Below, one piece after another: positions 14,608 to 16,052 of a stretch of 16,052 nucleotides of DNA. The translations under genes and the position numbers were made by a program. Source of the DNA: DATEJJ01 sp039649115 (lineage in GTDB: Bacteria > Actinomycetota > Actinomycetes > Mycobacteriales > Micromonosporaceae). The DNA lies in NCBI GenBank assembly GCA_039649115.1, contig JBBWZQ010000278.1, positions 1-16,052 on the forward strand. The letters are read 5' to 3'. Each line of letters begins with the position of its first letter. Position 1 is the first letter of the stretch. Under the pieces are notes generated by a model, which was given only the letters and a program-made list of their open reading frames with translations, was not told the origin of the DNA and searched no databases.

Positions 14608-14625
14608 GTGCGGATCCTTCCGCAC
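14608..14625 (-). promoter_or_regulatory. Hairpin over the ribosome-binding site of the PLP enzyme gene
   Basis: Minus strand GTGCGGA-AGGA-TCCGCAC: perfect seven-base arms around a four-base loop, ending directly at the ATG. The Shine-Dalgarno sequence GGAAGGA lies half in the stem and half in the loop. In RNA it could limit translation; as DNA it could be an operator. Confidence 0.5.
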
Positions 14626-14654
14626 GGCGGCCGCCGCTCGCTACGCGGGCCCGA

Positions 14655-14825
14655 TCACGGGGCGAGGAGGGGGAGGACCTGGCGCAGGCCGCGCTCTCCG
14701 GTGCGGTGCTCGGCCGGCAGGATGAACGCGCGCATGCCCACGGCCGCGAACCACGCGCACATGGCGCCGCGGTGCAGGTGCGCGGCGGTGTCCCGGCCGG
14801 CCGGCAGGGTGTTGGGCCGCCCGCG
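14655..14825 (-). pseudogene. C-terminal remnant of an unidentified protein gene
   Basis: Minus-strand frame open from just after a TGA at 14826-14828 to a TGA at 14655-14657, 56 codons (about residues LPAGRDTAAHLHRGAMCAWF and RAFILPAEHRTGERG, then LRQVLPLLAP). Third positions are G or C in nearly every codon, as in real genes here, yet there is no plausible start with a ribosome-binding site and the frame is closed immediately upstream. I read it as the 3' end of a decayed gene, perhaps with a frameshift near 14826. I do not recognise the family. The rest of 14626-14925 shows nothing else I can support. Confidence 0.45.
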
Positions 14826-14925
14826 TCAACACCGCACCCCCCACGGCGTCACGCGGACGGCCACACAGTGAGGAGTCCCGAGCGCGAGCCGGAAATACGT
14901 CTCCCGAGATCCGACCGCGTGACGC

Positions 14926-15579
14926 TCAGCCCACGCTGGTAGTCCACGGTGGACAGCCCTGGTAGGCGCGGCCTACCAGGGTCACCCACTGGTGCACCGC
15001 GTCCTCGTTCGGCGCGAACGGCCCGGGCCGGAAGTGTGGCGAGGACAGCCCGCGCTGCACCGACTCGCAGGCCGCCATGTCCTGCCGGTTGGTGAGGTCC
15101 CAGAAGTCCACCGCGTAGCTGGCGTCGTCCACCCCGGCCGGCACGTACCAGGAGCAGTGCACGTCGGTCCGGTCCGGGGCCACCGGATCGAGCCGGTGCG
15201 TCATCACGTAGTCCGGGTGCAGCGAGACGAGCAGGTTGGGGAACAGCCCGAGATACACCACCCGCCGGGTGTCCACACCGGCCAGGAACTCGCCCGCGCA
15301 GCGGCCGGTCAGCGACATGGTCTGCGCCTGCTCGCGCAGGTCCATGACGCCGCCGACCCAGGCGCCGGGCAGGTCGTAGTTGTCGCCGCTGGCCGGCGGC
15401 GACACCTGGCACAGCTCCGGGTGGATGAGCGGGCAGTGGTAGCACTCGTGGTAGTTCTCCACGACCACCTTCCAGTTCGCCCGCACGTCGTACTCGTGCC
15501 GCGCGGCGAGCGTCAGCCGCCCCGGCGCTTACGGCTCGACCAGCGACGTCAGCGCGCCAACGTCCGACCGTGACCTCAT
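14926..15579 (-). pseudogene. Rieske non-heme iron oxygenase alpha subunit, N-terminally truncated with in-frame stop
   Basis: The minus strand encodes the C-terminal catalytic domain of an aromatic-ring/betaine-type Rieske oxygenase: NWKVVVENYHECYHC, then PLIHPELCQVSPP with the two Fe-binding His, later DLTNRQDMAACESV with the likely Fe-binding Asp. The whole N-terminal Rieske [2Fe-2S] domain is missing. Reading back from the catalytic domain, the frame stays homologous-looking (LTLAARHEYDVRANW; before it DVGALTSLVEP) but has TAA at 15529-15531 where relatives as I recall them carry an aromatic residue such as Tyr, so TAC to TAA is likely. The readable part then ends at an ATG (15577-15579), 32 bp from the divergent tetR-type start. 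Without the Rieske domain it cannot receive electrons, so I call it a pseudogene. Confidence 0.75.
14957..14981. repeat. Perfect 11-bp inverted repeat near the 3' end of the Rieske remnant
   Basis: CCCTGGTAGGC, three bases, GCCTACCAGGG. Next to it at 14942-14954 is a second small repeat GTCCAC-G-GTGGAC. Both lie in the last coding bases of the Rieske remnant. No T-tract follows. They could act as a terminator for the remnant, or be chance in GC-rich coding DNA, though an 11-bp perfect stem is unusual. Confidence 0.5.
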
Positions 15580-15599
15580 GCCGGGCCGCCGGGCCGGGA

Positions 15600-15605
15600 T
15601 AGTGT
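15600..15605 (+). promoter_or_regulatory. Possible -10 hexamer for a leaderless tetR-type gene
   Basis: TAGTGT, six bases before the GTG at 15612. No Shine-Dalgarno sequence precedes this GTG, so a leaderless transcript is reasonable. I found no convincing -35. Confidence 0.35.
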
Positions 15606-15611
15606 CGGGCC

Positions 15612-16052
15612 GTGGCCCGGCTGACCGTTGACGACCGGCGCGAGGAGATCCTGCGCGCCACCGTGGCGCAGATCGCCGAGCGGGGCGTGGCGGCCATCCG
15701 GGTGGCCGACGTGGCCACCGCCCTCGGCGTCAGCACCGCGCTCGTCTTCTACCACTTCCGCTCCAAGGACCGGCTGGTCGCCGAGGCGTTCGGCTACGCG
15801 GCCCGGCGCGACCTCGACCGGCTGGCCGAGGTCGTCGACTCCGGCGGCACGGCACGGGCGCGTCTGGTCCGCGCGCTGCGGTTGTACCACCCCAGCGGGT
15901 CGGCCGCGCCGGGCTGGCGGCTGTGGATCGACGGCTGGTCCGCCGCGCTCCGCGAGCCGGAGCTGCGCCGCGTCTGCCGGCGGCTCGACCTGCGCTGGCG
16001 CGACACGATCGCGGCGCTGATAGCGGAGGGGGTCACGGCGGGGGAGTTCCGC
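15612..16052 (+). CDS. TetR-family regulator, 3' end cut by the window
   Basis: 147 codons, open to the window edge. The N-terminal TetR domain is clear: RREEILRATVAQIAERGVAA, VADVATALGVSTALVFYHF, RSKDRLVAEAFGY. The following region (about 75-147) is the start of the ligand domain, with GWRLWIDGWSAALREPELRR resembling BetI-like regulators of the TetR_C type. The GTG at 15612 fits the usual distance to the helix-turn-helix and lacks a ribosome-binding site. It diverges from the Rieske remnant; such pairs often control uptake or breakdown of betaine-like compounds, but here the oxygenase is broken, so any present target must lie elsewhere. Confidence 0.87.
   Translation, partial: MARLTVDDRREEILRATVAQIAERGVAAIRVADVATALGVSTALVFYHFRSKDRLVAEAFGYAARRDLDRLAEVVDSGGTARARLVRALRLYHPSGSAAPGWRLWIDGWSAALREPELRRVCRRLDLRWRDTIAALIAEGVTAGEFR

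Noticed and set aside
14641..14844. 67-codon minus-strand frame starting GTG at 14844
   Set aside because: Its Arg/His/Pro-rich product is out of frame with the strongly codon-biased remnant at 14655-14825, so it is most likely a shadow; it may contain only the few codons before a frameshift.
1..16052. CRISPR arrays, tRNA or rRNA genes, insertion sequences, integrase or att sites
   Set aside because: No regularly spaced repeats, no cloverleaf-like or ribosomal stretches and no transposase or recombinase motifs were seen on either strand.

Overview
This is a very GC-rich window with third codon positions almost always G or C, GTG starts, and actinomycete-type gene families: HTH-XRE/DUF5753 regulators with a DUF397 partner, a DUF574-type SAM methyltransferase, and a HAIR-like heat-shock operator in front of lon. 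It reads as a filamentous actinomycete chromosome. Micromonosporaceae is my best guess, but that is inference. I see no rRNA, tRNA, CRISPR array or insertion sequence.

Layout. (1) 1-2033, minus strand: a DUF397 small protein, an XRE/DUF5753 regulator and, 28 bp downstream of it, a cyclase-family hydrolase that runs off the left edge. (2) 2234-3243, plus strand: a membrane-anchored GGDEF protein coupled to a 100-aa protein of unknown function. The DUF397 and GGDEF genes diverge from a region holding a perfect 20-bp palindrome. (3) 3252-5600, minus strand: a complete Lon protease with a HAIR-like element upstream. (4) 5862-6746, plus strand: a second XRE/DUF5753 regulator, a close paralogue of the first. 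It carries the same 17-bp upstream element and the same ribosome-binding sequence, and it lies in inverted orientation to the first copy. (5) 6743-9685, minus strand: a TetR repressor, a DHA2-type drug exporter and a DUF574 methyltransferase. Two matching 16-bp operator-like palindromes stand in front of the repressor and the exporter. (6) 9742-12625, plus strand: a secreted LolA/RseB-like protein, an ABC ATPase and an ABC permease, joined by ATGA start/stop overlaps. (7) 12615-14607, minus strand: a cysteine desulfurase-like PLP enzyme coupled to a secreted lipase-like hydrolase. A perfect hairpin covers the ribosome-binding site of the first gene. (8) 14655-15579, minus strand: two decayed genes, namely a 56-codon C-terminal remnant and a Rieske-type oxygenase that has lost its Rieske domain and carries an in-frame stop. 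(9) 15612 to the right edge, plus strand: the N-terminal part of a second TetR regulator.

How it fits together. The left part looks like a regulatory neighbourhood: duplicated WhiJ-type regulators, c-di-GMP signalling and stress proteolysis. The middle is a self-regulated export cassette back to back with an ABC transporter operon. The right end is eroding metabolic DNA. I do not see a clearly new defence or biosynthetic system. The most interesting signals are the shared 17-bp element on the paralogous regulators, the CACGTG palindromes, the start-site hairpin and the Rieske gene remnant.
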